This document shows, piece after piece, positions 1-12,014 of a stretch of 64,000 nt of DNA. Below the pieces are notes generated by a model. That model did no database searches. It was not told the origin of the DNA and worked only from the letters and a program-made list of their open reading frames with translations. The stretch's first letter is position 1, and every line of letters begins with the position of its first letter. The translations under genes were made by a program, and so were the position numbers. Source of the stretch: Schistosoma mansoni (Eukaryota; Platyhelminthes; Trematoda; Strigeidida; Schistosomatidae); the NCBI RefSeq assembly GCF_000237925.1, contig NC_031496.1:31352539-31416538 (forward strand), written 5' to 3'.

Positions 1-375
1 GTCCGCCGATGAGAGAAGAGCGAATTATCAATCGGAACAATGATACATAAAATACGTGCGAGCAGTCTTGGGTGCTATTCGGTCCTTCCTATCTGCCTAG
101 CCCAGCCAGTTGAGTCCAGAACACAAATAACAGCCTCGGCAACATGAATCATTATTTACAAACACACTGGGTTTTTATACAAACCAAAGTAATCAATAAA
201 CTGATTATAACTCAAGAATCGTATGATAATAAGTCAAAGGTCAAAATAAAGCTAATGATAAGAGAAATACGAATATGAATAGTTCAGTTACATAATAATT
301 GTACAATAGGAAATAGGCATATTACATTGATCCATAAATAGACCTAAAAGTTACCATTCGTAATTCACCGGGGGA
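1..375 (-). mobile_element. LTR fossil (solo-LTR-like, cut by the window edge)
   Basis: Read on the minus strand, this stretch starts near 375 with a TGTTATATCC end typical of an LTR. It shares a long, diverged match with 44350-44790 (+), including a block around 'gttctggactcaa', and with a short piece at 28128-28215 (-). Only LTR sequence is visible and no internal genes of this family are next to it. The class (Ty3/Gypsy or BEL/Pao) cannot be told from the LTR alone. It is an old, broken copy. Confidence 0.5.
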
Positions 376-384
376 TATAACAGA

Positions 385-735
385 ATTGAAGTTAGATCAC
401 CATCGAAAACCTGGAAGCAATGGACGGCCGTTTCGTCCTATCATGGGACTCCTCAACAGTGTGCATCCACGATCCCACACTCGCTTGATTCGAACCCAGG
501 ACCTACCAGTCTCGCGCCAGAGCACTCGACCGATAGACCACTGAGTCAGCCGGTATCCAACGGTGTTAATGTTTAACTTCAACCAATCCACGATGTTTGA
601 GCAACCGTTCACCAATTGTCTTTAGTGAGTTGATATTTCTACGACAGACGTAGTTTGAACTCCACTGGTCACTGCTTCTCATTAGAACTCAAAGAAATAT
701 CTCTTGAAGTCAGTCACTAGTGAACATATGATTAT
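385..735 (-). mobile_element. tRNA-derived SINE with hammerhead motif (family A), near full length
   Basis: On the minus strand the repeat begins near 735 and carries a tRNA-like A box (TGGTCTATCGG) and B box (GGTTCGAATC). A hammerhead-like core follows at about 405-465: TGAGGAG, a GTCC/GGAC stem, CGAAAC and the cleavage triplet GTC. The first core base is T instead of C in this copy. It ends in the family's usual tail, beginning CCAGGTTTTC. Close relatives lie at 742-930, 19323-19546, 19560-19925, 26557-26777, 28001-28127 and 28232-28470. No coding capacity. Confidence 0.75.
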
Positions 736-741
736 ATATCA

Positions 742-930
742 GGAGGGGTTTTGTGGAGAATTTAGTATTTTCATAGTTGAAATCATGAGTCAATTAAAGC
801 TAGATCGTGGATGCGCACTGCGGAGGAGTCCCATAATAGGACGAAACGGCCGTCCAGTACTTCCAGGTTTTCCATGGTAGTCTAGCTTCAATTGACCCAT
901 GATTTCAACTATGAAAATATTATTACTGTT
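742..930 (+). mobile_element. Fold-back derivative of SINE family A
   Basis: The left arm starts GGAGGGGTTTTGTGGAG and runs through 'gttgaaatcatgagtcaatt'. A short hammerhead segment follows (GCGGAGGAG...GACGAAACGGCCGTCCAG at about 813-862). The same arm then returns in reverse complement ('aattgacccatgatttcaac') to about 918. The second core base of the hammerhead is changed (CGGA for CTGA). The copy lies back to back with the SINE at 385-735. Confidence 0.65.
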
Positions 931-1640
931 ACCATCTTGCCTGTATGATAATGTAGGCTTGATTACATGTAATAGTCTACGTACACATCTCTCTCTCTAG
1001 CTTAAATGTTAGTCGCTTAAGTATCACTCGATGAATTATTCGCTATCCCATATGTATATATATGTGTGCTTGAATCTAATTCATTGCTTCGTTTTGATTT
1101 GGTTCTATATTTGACTCTGAATCTGTCTCTGTACAAGCTTGTTCATACATATTAGTCTTTCTCTTCAAATCCTCTTGGTGTACTTGTAACTTTGTTATCT
1201 GTACTATTCAATAATAAAACGTAACTGGCGCTTTGTGATGCCTTCTGAATTTATATATCATTGAGATTTATTTATTACAGGTTATCAAGGTTATGGATAA
1301 ACGAAACCTAAGGAATTATCCTGAGGGCAAGCCATTACAAAAATGGTTAGCCTGACGTGCACAATTTTCGATGACACGATCTGATGTTGAAACGTTCAAC
1401 GTATTTCGTCTCAATTCGGATGATCATTTGAATTATAATTAAAGGTGTGAATTACTAATATCATATCAGTAAGTCTGTTTTATGTTATAACCTTATATCA
1501 CCTGTTGCTATCATTATAGTTGCCGGTACATTTCTCTTTCTGACATCCACATTTTTTATTCGTGTACTATTTATTTTTTTTGTAAAAACATACCTTCGGA
1601 AGACCCTTAATCTTTCTATTCCGCCTTCTGAAGTCATTAA
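931..1640. other. No gene seen
   Basis: AT-rich sequence with no convincing exon, RNA gene or classifiable repeat. No open frame above about 60 codons. Confidence 0.5.
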
Positions 1641-1649
1641 CCCACAACT

Positions 1650-2290
1650 ATGGTTTATCAGACTTGAAAATTTTTTTTTTGGCTAACCGTACTAATTTGC
1701 AACAAGACAAGTTTGGTCATTCAAACACTCTCATTTCATACAAAGTGGCGGGTAGCTTACGAGAGGCTTCAGATGGACTGGACCCTGAGAGGCCATATGA
1801 CGTATTAAAACAAGTCGTAATTAAATCTGTCTCTTTAACCGACCAAAAAGATTTTGATTAGCTTCTCAATCAAGTAGAAATGGGGGATAGAGCTCTTTCA
1901 TAGGAAAAAAAATTATATGAAAAGTTTGCTAGACGACAGGAAAGTAGACAACAACCTATTTTATCAACTGTGAATCCACCAGCTCCCACTGAGTGAACAA
2001 CGGATCCCAGCCGTTGGACATACCTATGCTGATATAAACAATATCACAAAAATAGATTACAGGATATAGGAGAGATCTAAGCAAACGAGTTCTGAATTAC
2101 ATAACCCAACAGCGGACGTTAGGATCAATGAGATCCAAATAGTGACAAATGCTTTATACTACAGGTTGATATAGTTGACGCAGAATGACAAGCCGCGACG
2201 ATGGTCACGAGACAGATCATGCGCCAGAAGCCGGTAATCATTGCAGACATATCACCTGGATACAAAGAAAGAAAATCCAAGTTGAGTACT
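1650..2290 (+). mobile_element. gag-like fossil of an LTR retrotransposon (probably Ty3/Gypsy)
   Basis: The translation of about 1664-1920 resembles a Ty3/Gypsy Gag core: a DPERPYDVLKQ stretch followed by an acidic, leucine-rich segment. A proline-rich part follows to about 2000. A weak zinc-knuckle-like tail may lie near 2190-2260. The copy is broken and short. No protease or reverse transcriptase of the same element is recognised nearby. Family placement rests on residue pattern only. Confidence 0.45.
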
Positions 2291-2534
2291 AACCTTGAGG
2301 TGTGACTTCACTGTTTTGCAGTGAATAAAAACTATTATATAACAAATTTACAATCGCTTATCCATAATGAAAAGTTTATGATAATATGTCATGACGTAAT
2401 ACATTAATTATTGGTCATTCATTGGTGAACAACAATCGATGCTAAGCGGTTATTATTGATCAGTTCCTCATGAACTATGAGAAATCGGATAAATTAAGTG
2501 TACAATACACTTAGATATTAGGTTACTTACTTAC

Positions 2535-5500
2535 TTACTTACGCCTGTTACTCCCAATGGAGCATAGGCCGCCGACCAGCTTTCTCCAACCCACTCTGTC
2601 CTGGGCCTTCTTTTCTAGTTCTTTCCAGTTCTTGTTCATTCTTCTCATGTCTGTATCCATTTCTCGGCGTAATGTGTTCTTTGGTCTTCCTCTTCTCCTT
2701 TGACCTTCGGGATTCCATGCGAGGGCTTGTCTTGTGACACAATTGGGTGATTTCCTCAAAGTGTGCCCAATCCACTTCCAGCGCTTCTTCCTGATTTCTT
2801 CCTCCGCTGGAATCTGGTTTGTTGTCTCTCACAGTAACTTGTTGCTGATAGTGTCTGGCCATCGGATCCGAAGTATCTTGCGTAGACAGCTGTTAATAAA
2901 CACTTGTATCTTCTGGATAATGGCTTTCGTAGTTCTCCACGTCTCTGCCCCATACAGAAGAACTGTCTTGACATTTGTATTGAAAATTCTAACCTTGGTG
3001 TTGGTTGACAATTGTTTTGAGCTCCAGATGTTTTTCAGCTGTAGGTATGCTGCTCTTGCTTTGCCGATCCGCGCCCTCACATCTACATCTGATCCACCGT
3101 GTTCATCAATGATGCTGCCCAGATATGTAAAGATTTCCACATCCTCCAAAGCTTCTCCGTCAAGTGTAATTGGATTGGTGCATATTGTATTGTATCGGAG
3201 AGTCTTGCTTTTCCCTTTGTTTATATTGAGACCTACTGCTGCTGAGGCTGCTGCTACACTGGTCGTTTTCTCCTGCATTTGTTGTTGCGTTTGTGATAGA
3301 AGAGCCAGATTATCCGCGAAGTCTAAATCGTCAAGCTGCATCCTGCCTGTCCACTGTATCCCGTGCATTCCTCCAGATGTTGACGTCTTCATAATCCAGT
3401 CGATCACCAGGAGAAAGAGAAAGGGTGAGAGTAGGCAACCTTGCCTAACACCGGTCTTTACCTCGAACGAGTCGGTGAGTTGTCCTCCGTGGACGATTTG
3501 GCAGTTTAGTCCATCATAGGAGTTCCGTATGATGTTGACTATCTTCTCAGGCACGCCGTAGTGTCGAAGAAGCTTCCATAGTGTCGTCCTGTCCACACTA
3601 TCAAATGCCTTCTCGTAGTCGATGAAGTTGATGTACAGTGATGAATTCCATTCGATTGATTGTTCCACAATGATACGTAGAGTTGCGATTTGATCTGTGC
3701 ACGATCTATCCTTACGAAATCCAGCTTGTTGATCTCGAAGTTGAGCGTCCACGGAATCCTTCATCCTGTTTAACAATACACTGTTGAAGACTTTTCCTGG
3801 TATTGAGAGGAGAGTGATGCCCCTGTAGTTGTCGCACTTGCTGAGATCGCCTTTCTTTGGTATCTTGATGAGAAGTCCTTCTTTCCAGTCTGTTGGTACA
3901 TGTTCTTCGTCCCAAATCTTACTGAAGAGGATGTGGAGTATCTTGGCAGTTGCTGTTACACTTGCTTTCAGTGCCTCTGCCGGGATGTTGTCTGGTCCCG
4001 CTGCTTTGCCACTCTTGATTTGTCTAATGGCCATGCTGATCTCTTCAATTGTTGGTGGGCCAACATCGATTGGGAGGTCTGTGGGTGCTGCTTCGATGTT
4101 GGGTGGGTTCAATGGAGCTGGTCGATTCAAGAGTTCCTTGAAGTGTTCTACCCACCTGTTTCGTTGTTCTTCAATATCGTTGATTACTTTGCCTTCCTTG
4201 TTTTTCACTGGTCTTTCTGGTTGACGGTAATTTCCAGCAAGTTTCTTTGTTGTATCATACAGTTGTCTCATGTTTCCCTCTCTTGCAGCCTTTTCCGCTG
4301 TCATCGCTAAATCTTCCACATATTTACGTTTGTCGGTTTTAATGCTCTTCTTCACTTGCTTGTTTGCCTCTGTGTATTCGGCTTGTGCCTTGGCTTTTTC
4401 TGCTCTTGTTCGGCTGATATTGGTTGCTACCTTCTTGTTCCTCCTTGCTTCAATTTTATCCAGTGTACCAACAGTGATCCATTCCTTGTGATGGTGCTTC
4501 TTTTGGCCCAGAACCTCCTGACATGTTGAGACGATTGCCCTTCCGATCTCTTTCCAGCTGCTCTCTATGGTGGTTCCCTCTCCATTGAGTAGGTCATGAA
4601 AGGCCTCGAACCTGTTGCTGAGGGCTATGTTAAATTCGTTGAGTTTGTCAGCATCTCGAAGAAAGGCCGTGTTAAACTTTTGTGATGTTGTCCGCGCCAT
4701 TGTCCAGTGCTTCTTGAGTTTTAGTTTCATCTTGGCGACCAGCAAATGATGATCGGATGCTATATCAGCTCCTCTTCTGGTTCTCACATCCTCCATCGTC
4801 CTCCTGAACTTTTTGTTGATGCAGACATGGTCGATTTGATTTTGTGTAGTGTGATCCGGTGAAATCCAAGTGGCTTTGTGTATGTTTTTGTGTGGGAATA
4901 TGGTGCCACCTATGACCAGTTTATTGAAGGCACATAGGTTTGCAAATCTCTCACCGTTTTCGTTCCTTCCTCCCAGTCCATGTTGTCCCATGACGTCTTC
5001 GTATCCAGTGTTGTCCTTTCCAACCTTGGCATTGAAATCTCCCATCAGAATGGTCAGGTCCTTGGTTGGGCACTTCTCGAAGATTGACTGCAGCCTATCG
5101 TAGAATTGGTTTTTAGCGTCTTCATCGTAGTCGTTGGTCGGCGCATAGCATTGGATGATGTTCATTGTAATGCCCTTGCTTCTTTGNNNNNNNNNNNNNN
5201 NNNNNNNNNNNNNNNNNNNNNNNNNNNNNNNNNNNNNNNNNNNNNNNNNNNNNNNNNNNNNNNNNNNNNNNNNNNNNNNNNNNNNNNNNNNNNNNNNNNN
5301 NNNNNNNNNNNNNNNNNNNNNNNNNNNNNNNNNNNNNNNNNNNNNNNNNNNNNNNNNNNNNNNNNNNNNNNNNNNNNNNNNNNNNNTAACAGAAGTTCCC
5401 CTGAAGACAGTCGTTGTTGTCCAACCTGCGTCCAATGTGTTTCACTGATTCCAAGCACTTCCAGGTTGTATTTCCTCATTTCCGCAGAAATTTGGAAGAC

Positions 5501-5623
5501 TCTGCCGGTCTCCCACATTGTCCGGACATTCCATGTACCTATAAAAATTGTCGCTCTGGTTGTAAGAAGGTGAATCGGCCTCATGACTTCCGAAGGAACT
5601 CGGCTTTCATCATGAGACGTCAT
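2535..5623 (-). pseudogene. LINE endonuclease-reverse transcriptase ORF, nearly intact
   Basis: Encodes the target-primed retrotransposition enzyme of the RTE-like element. The N-terminal apurinic-type endonuclease shows GTWNVRTM and GISETHW (about 5400-5560), then CYAPTNDY, GDFNAKVG and SDHHLLVAK (about 4740-5150). The reverse transcriptase shows [35 protein letters not shown] and LDFADNLALL; the usual catalytic YADD is FADN here. The C-terminal part has the RTE-type [14 protein letters not shown] block and ends at 2535. One in-frame TGA at 2829-2831 replaces the expected Trp codon (LLWER in the related copy near 61320). Frame continuity across the N gap cannot be judged. Probably inactive as it stands, but young. 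Confidence 0.85.
5187..5386. other. Assembly gap (200 N) inside the LINE endonuclease
   Basis: Run of N of round length; true size unknown. It lies in the endonuclease part of the LINE at 2523-5797. Confidence 0.99.
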
Positions 5624-5899
5624 TTTTCCTTCTACTCCCAGGGCAGAGTTTGAATGGTTTGAATGATTTTTTCTGGTTAGCGTTTTTTTAGCGAGTTGAT
5701 TTTCTACGGGATGGGGTCGCTAACCCCATGCCCAACCCTCCTCCTTTACCCGGGCTTGGGACCGGCAGTAGCCCCTGGAGGAGCTACAGGCGAAGTTTTA
5801 GATATTAGGTAGTTGTAGATAATTGCTAGAAATCCTGCGATTACACTAATAGGTTAGCTGACACTCGTCAGTAAGGTAATCGTTAGAGAAGCCAATCAG

Positions 5900-6110
5900 C
5901 TACAACGTAGGACCAAACATACATATGCATCTGTCCAAGTTATCATACCTCATTAACACAACAAAATGAACACAGAATTCATAGAAATAGTTAATTTAAT
6001 GGTGATAATATATAAAAGAAAGATTTTATATAAGGATATAGTACAGGAAGAATGAAAGTTATGAAGAAATTTTAATCTCATAGTTTAAGGGAAGAGATAT
6101 TATCGATTCG
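5900..6110 (-). mobile_element. 3' UTR fragment of an RTE-like LINE (L2 type)
   Basis: Matches in reverse complement the 3' untranslated end of the LINE at 48707-52619 ('cagctacaacgtaggacca', 'ataaggatatagtaca'). It is strongly 5' truncated and diverged, with no coding sequence left. Confidence 0.7.
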
Positions 6111-6484
6111 GTTCAACACTTCATGCTGTCAAACAACAGGCCAGCACAAATAAATTGGATTCAGAATGTTCTGTCGTCTAGCTACAAGTATATAATATAC
6201 TCACATTCATTTGCACAAATTATTCTTCTGAGCACGGAATAAGCAGTCGACTAGTCACTATGTGCGAAGTCATTAACCCAACCTGACAGTACAGCTGTTC
6301 TAATAATAAACTGTTAGACCAAACTGACCTCAATACTACTCAATTATTTATACTTCTGCAAAATATTACAGTTCGATTGAGTGTTTCCTGTCAGCTGCTA
6401 TTCGTCAGCATGGCTTATGATGAAAGTGAATAAACTCATATTTCATGTGTGCGATTTAAAGTCACATCATTCAATGTGTAGATC

Positions 6485-6556
6485 AGAAGGCACGTTAGTT
6501 AGGACGAAATGCGCGTCCTGGATTCCACTGCTAGCCACTATCCATCTTTGCTTACA
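6485..6556 (+). repeat. Sm-alpha 3' end with hammerhead remnant
   Basis: Contains the 3' half of the Sm-alpha-type hammerhead (TAGGACGAAA, GCGCGTCCTGGATTCC) and the family's terminal block 'tatccatctttgctta'. The 5' core strand is damaged. Confidence 0.7.
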
Positions 6557-6811
6557 CATTAGTATTTATTTGTGAACCTTATCTATTTTCTTGTAATAGA
6601 AAATGAAACAATTGAACACAAGTAACGAGTACAATATTCTCTTTCCTCGTTTCCACCAGTTGTTTCAAGGTCATGGATTTTCTTTCAAAGAATGAGAAGA
6701 TGAATAAACCACAAATGTACACAAGTATGCGTTTGCCATGAATAGTTTGCTTACAATTTTTATTGAGTTTATGAAATCATCGAAATTTTAGATAATATAA
6801 ATGTATATTTG

Positions 6812-6897
6812 AATTCATAAGTCAATTCAAGTTAGACCACCATGGAAAACTTAGAAGCACTGGACAGCTATTTCAATTGACTCATGAATTCAAATGT
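6812..6897. mobile_element. Short fold-back remnant of SINE family A
   Basis: A stretch 'gaattcataagtcaattcaa' near 6820 returns in reverse complement ('aattgactcatgaattcaaa') near 6875. Between them is a scrap of the SINE tail ('gaagcactggacagc'). It is the smallest of the fold-back copies seen here. Confidence 0.6.
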
Positions 6898-7845
6898 AGA
6901 TGGCGTCGAGTCTTGATGGACTATGATCACCACTACAATGAGATTACACGCCCAGAAACGACTTGATCCCTTTGATAACTCGCAAACTAGAAGACTGCAA
7001 CTGGTCCAGATAGAGTATATTTATTGTCAATCTCGTGGTATCGAATGAATACCGAGACGTACCAACGAGTACAGGCAATAAAGACAGAGCGTAAGAAAGT
7101 TCGAATCAAACAAGGCGGACGACCGAACGAACAGTGACTTTGATACAGTTAAACAAGTACAGTGAAACAATCACCGGTACAATTGGTTATAATAATAATT
7201 GTTTCTATTATACCAATCGCGTTCTTGTCGAAAAAAAAGTAGGTCACTACACAACTATCAAATTACTAAAATCTCCACAAAACCTCATTCTGATAATATG
7301 AATTTACTCCAAGTTTTATGTTAATCATATATATATATATGCATAAATTAATAAAGCTATGATCTAATTTTCTTGGCCAGTTATTTGAACTCTCGAAGTA
7401 GGTGAACGTACACACACACACACATACACAATAAGAGGATATTTTTTACATTTGTTCATTTGCCTATCTGTCGTCAATTCTCATCAGTCACAAGTCAATA
7501 GATTTTGATTATTTTTGATAAGGTCAATAGCTTGAGTCAAGGGAATACATATATATACATCTATGTTCACTGGTTCATTCATGGTTGAAAATTAGATTGA
7601 ATAAAAGCTTGAAGAAATTTATGATTGAATTTTCCTAAGGAAAAAACAAAGCAGTAAGTATGTGGTTACTTTTTCTTATAACTAATGTATTGATGCAGAT
7701 AATATATAAGTAAGAATGAGGTAATTATCAATTCATGAATGTACTCACGGTCAGTGATTAAATACTATTTAGTATTAATTACTATTCATAATTCATTTGA
7801 TTAAAGAATTAGTAACGAAAAATATCTATTGTATTGTATCCATCT
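6898..7845. other. No gene seen; microsatellites
   Basis: AT-rich sequence without a supportable exon. It holds a short (AT)n tract near 7328-7342 and an (AC)n tract near 7411-7430. Confidence 0.5.
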
Positions 7846-8196
7846 TTGCTTATAAAGCTTGTGATTTCAGGTAATATCAAAGTAGTCCCTCATAGGATGC
7901 ACATCAGCCAACAAGAGATGGATCAATTGCAGTCCTAAATAACAATGGAAAGTTGCAGGTGAACAACACCAAGTGAATTTAAACATCACCCCATGGCAGA
8001 AGCAGGTAGCTATCAGGACTCAGAAGCTAAGTGGATAACGCAATGGTGTTTGGAGTGAAAGGTACTGGGTTCCAGTCCCAGAGTGAACATCAACAAATCT
8101 AAGATGCAGGTACATCCACCTGACGAGTCCCAAATAGGACGACGTAGGGTGCGTCCTAGATTCCACTACTAGCCACTATCCATCTTTGCTTATATT
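7846..8196 (+). repeat. Sm-alpha hammerhead repeat, nearly whole monomer
   Basis: The unit opens with 'cttataaagcttgtgatttc', carries a tRNA-like region (B box GGTTCCAGTCCC near 8070), and has a hammerhead at about 8130-8172. It ends with 'tatccatctttgctta'. The first core strand CTGACGA is intact and the stem TCC/GGA is kept, but the second core strand reads CGACGT instead of CGAAAC, so cleavage is not expected. The same terminal block also sits just before the unit (7846-7857), which suggests a head-to-tail junction as in the Sm-alpha satellite. Confidence 0.75.
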
Positions 8197-10229
8197 GTAG
8201 AGATAGTTAGAACTGACTTATTTTGTAAATAGTTTTTGTTACTATTTGCACTTCTTTCATTAATCCACATCATTGATATAATTAATATAAGATCCATTTC
8301 GAAGGTTTTGTATGTGAAAATACCTCCATGCATACATTTGTAGCTTTTTCTCATTGGTTTCTTTAGTTGTACGTTTTGTTAGTCTTTTTGATGCCATTTG
8401 AGATTGTTATATTTCATTTTCATAATAGTTTTCTCATTTTTCTTTCGCTTTTTACTGAGTTTCTATGTTTCTTCCTGAACTGTATCTATGTTGTTTTAGT
8501 TGATATTTAATCTTGGCGGCAGTCATATTGATTGTCCCCTCTTTGATTGTGTTGCTTGAGTTGACTGGGATCGTGCATTTTGGTTGTGAATTGAAGCTCT
8601 TTTCCAGAATTGGAAACATTTTGTGTTATAAAGCAACAAACTATTATCTTTTGAACGGATTTTTACTTGATCTATCCAGAAAAGGATAGAATAACACTTA
8701 TTTTTCGGTTCGTTCGATCGATTATTGAGGGGACAATTATTGGTTGAATAACTGGGCGGTAATATTTGTTTAGAACCGTTATTCCCCCAATCATCTTGTT
8801 CTGATGTCAAAGGTGCGATACTGTGTCTCTAAAATACCGAGGCAGTTATTCTTCAGCTAAACTTTAGTTAGGATTTTACAATTACTGTGAGTGACTGCAA
8901 AATAGTTGTTTAAAAATGCATAACCATGGATTTTTCGTTTTCTTTTTGAATTCCTCATGGCATGAGACACTGATTATCGCTCACAAATACACTGCTGCAC
9001 ACATATGCTTCTTGTTCTCAATTTCCTGCTATTATGATAACAGAACTTTAATGTATTTGCTATCTACGTTTACAGATCACAGTGACATTCTCATTATATG
9101 CTTTATTTGGATATGCATTTTGAACAATAACAACTATGATCGGAATTATTAACTACTTATAATTGTGGATTACAAGACCAAGAGAAACTTGAACACTCTA
9201 ATTCCTGACAATTTAAGTCACGTCCCTTATATTTTTCTTGTACGTATAGATTATATTTATTATATTAATACATTAATTTTTGGTCGTAATAACTTTATCA
9301 CTATTCTTGGTCCACCACAGTACCATCAAAGAAGATAGAAAAAAATTCAGTAAAGAAAATTTTTTTTTCGACAATCTCATCTAGTTTAGCTGTACAATCG
9401 CAATTGTAATTTACTTCGTTCGCTAAAATCGCAGTTTATTGAAAAACAGAATGGTTTTCTCAGAAATGTAGAAGGTCTGATTTTTAGACTTTTCAGTAAA
9501 TTATCTCTGTTGAACTTGATATCCATGATTATTAATTCGTTTTGTGATATGGCTGTCTATGCCTGCAAGTAAACACATGCGCTTGAATTATAATGAATAG
9601 ATGTAGCTTAGTCAACACAGATTCAACTAGGAGAAAAGGATGAGAATGGTGACAGATTTATAAATTTATGTGTGTTACGGGAGAACTGATGACATTTGGC
9701 TGATTAAAACCTTTTTACTGTACATCAATTTTACTGTTTTTGGATGTGTTTGTTTTACTTAACCTTTGGACTTGTTTGTTCATATCATTCTTTTCGGGCA
9801 TTTTGGTTTCTTCTGTCATTGGTTTGGTATTTGGGAGTTTTTGCTCCGGAAACCTACAAAATTGAAGGTTTGTTTTGTAATTGTTATAATTATTGTTGTT
9901 AGAACGACTTTGGTCGATTATTTGTGAATTGCGAATAAACTTGGTATCTAATTTGGAGTTTTGGTTCTCTTGCCTACTTGGGTTCGTGATTTGCGAATAT
10001 CGACGGCCAGTACTTCAATAGTTGGAACGGGCAAAAACTCATAATTGGATGTAACAATTTGTACCCAAAAAAATGGTTTTGTTGCCTGGTATCTGACTCC
10101 GATTTGATCGTACGTTGATTTTTACTAAAATATACATGTCGTCTATTTACGTATACGATTATCAACTTAACTCGCATCAGTGAATAACGGAATTAGATAA
10201 GTCAGATACGAGGATGGATTTTGAATATG
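8197..10229. other. No gene recognised; two unassigned minus-strand open stretches
   Basis: Mostly AT-rich. Open stretches on the minus strand at 8523-8810 and 9974-10177 give Asn- and Ser-rich peptides with no clear family. Their context among repeats makes element debris more likely than host genes. Nothing else can be supported. Confidence 0.35.
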
Positions 10230-10545
10230 TATATTTTATGCAATCACTGATTTGAACAGGCGGTCAGGGAGACGGAACAAAAAGAGAAGAGCAAAGCGGA
10301 TTGTAGAAGGCAAGTGAGCCAGTTAGGTTTAACCAGGCGTTAATCAATATTTTAGCCAGATTAAAATAAGCTACATACATGTGATGAGTAGGATAAGATG
10401 TGCACGGACATACGCTGATCTAAAAATAGTGAGAATAAGTAAGCCAACAATTGACAAGGTCAAAATGTGCTTTAGGAGGAATTAATAGATTGGCAAATCC
10501 GGAAGCTAGAGTAAACTGTATGGGTTTCGGATAACACATGACGTT
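10230..10545 (+). repeat. Direct repeat unit, left copy
   Basis: Shares a diverged ordered match with 11245-11585 ('gatgagtaggata', 'acatacgct', 'taaaaata', 'tcaaaat'). The two copies flank the LINE fragment at 10560-11176. Class unknown; an LTR pair or two copies of a dispersed repeat would both fit. Confidence 0.4.
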
Positions 10546-10559
10546 ACATTATCCCCCAC

Positions 10560-11176
10560 AATGATTATAGGTGGCACAATATTCCACCACAAATGCAAAC
10601 ACAAAGCTACATGGGTTTCGCACGACCACACTACAGAGAACCAGATTGATCATATTTGCATCAATGAAAAATCCATGGAAACGTGTAAACCAGGAGAGGA
10701 GCTGACGTAATTTCGGATCACCACCTGGTGGTTGCCATGAAGAGGGGTATTGTAGTCTGCAAGCAGAAATACATGGAAGACCCAGCAACAACAGCGGAAA
10801 AAGCTGAAAGAGGAGGAAATATGAAGTAACTATGTGAAAAAAACATAGAAACTGGTAGGGAAATACAATAAACCAGAGAGACCAGTCAAAGACAAAAAAT
10901 GCAAGATAACCATCTAGATTCCAGTACAATGGAACAGATAGGTGGAACAATTCGAGGGAACTCTTGAATAGATCAGCTCCATTGAATTCACAGGATATTG
11001 ATGCAACACACACAGTCCTTCCTATAGATGTCAGTCAACCAACTATCAAGAAAATCAGGTTGGTCATCAAACAAATGAAGAGTTGGAAAGCAATAGCACC
11101 TGAAAGTATAACTGCTGAAGTACTGAAGTCAGACATAGGAGTAACTGCAGACATACTTCCATCACTAGGGATGTAG
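10560..11176 (+). pseudogene. Degenerate RTE-like LINE fragment (L1 type)
   Basis: Translated pieces match the LINE at 2523-5797: endonuclease parts around 10560-10720 (TTENQIDHICIN) and the linker before the reverse transcriptase at 10964-11160 (RSAPLNSQDIDA, LPIDVSQPTIKKI, EVLKSDIGVTADIL). Several reading-frame breaks and internal deletions are apparent. Old copy. Confidence 0.7.
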
Positions 11177-11244
11177 TGCCGTGCTTCGATAATAGTTCAC
11201 TTCGATAACCATTATTATACCAACCTTAACGGTGTATAAAATCA

Positions 11245-11585
11245 GAAGGCAAAAGGAAGCGGCAACTACATTTTTTATTGATGAATGATAAAGACCAGAA
11301 AGCTGTGGGCACATGAGCAAGTGTAAGCGAGCGAAGCAAAGATGATGCATATTAGAGATGGCTGGGAAGCCAACTCGCTATGAGCAAGCATTACTCAATA
11401 TTTATAATCAGACAAAAATGAATGACAGACATATGATGAATAGGATACGAAGGGTACATATACGCTCATATAAAAATACAGTCAAGGTTAATAAGCGAAT
11501 AATGAACAAGATCAAAATATGACTCATAATGGACAGGCGAATTGGCTTGGTCAGTAACTACAATAAAGTATATGGGCTTAACATG
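11245..11585 (+). repeat. Direct repeat unit, right copy
   Basis: Partner of 10230-10545, in the same orientation. Both end near a 'tatggg' block. Confidence 0.4.
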
Positions 11586-12014
11586 TATACTGATACTATA
11601 GGGAAGTCGGTTCTTGAGGTAAACCAATGTAACAAGTTCACTGAGGCAGCAAATAGTTGCCCTTAAATATGTCGGTACTATCGAGACATAATAGCTGAAG
11701 TATTTATTAACTTTCTCATTTTGTGTAGGTATTTTATTTCCTGTTGATCTATATTGAGTGTTGAAAACTTTCTGTGTTTAAAAAAGACAACTTTGTGATC
11801 CAATTGTTCTTCTAGACGATGTGAATGAAAACATTTTCGATCACTAGTCGAGCTTCTCCTGTGGATAAAATGAGGAGTATCCACTGACACGAAACCTTTT
11901 AGACTTTGTTTACAGTGTTCGCTTGACCTAATCTCAATTATAATATCCAACAACCAGCTGCTTCATAAAAACATTTGCTATTGGAAAAGATTCAGGGAAA
12001 CAGAAACAAGTTGT

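Larger units (their letters stand above)
2511..5809 (-). mobile_element. Full-length RTE-like LINE (L1 of this window) with target-site duplication
   Basis: A perfect 12-bp direct repeat, ttagatattagg, lies at 2511-2522 and 5798-5809 and brackets the element at 2523-5797. The 3' end, at the low-coordinate side, has a (TTAC)n tetranucleotide tail at 2523-2540, as RTE-clade elements often do. The 5' end has a GC-rich leader at about 5690-5797 that recurs at 23100-23225 and 57540-57650. The coding part has endonuclease then reverse transcriptase. A 200-bp N gap (5187-5386) hides part of the endonuclease. Related pieces lie at 10560-11176, 39820-40205, 57122-57560 and 59600-61635. Confidence 0.9.

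Noticed and set aside
2734-3519. Open stretch of 261 codons on the plus strand
   Set aside because: It is the antisense of the LINE reverse transcriptase; the minus strand carries the conserved RT motifs.
6909-7260. LTR-like stretch ending near 7255
   Set aside because: Only a vague resemblance in layout; no second copy in the window and no internal region.
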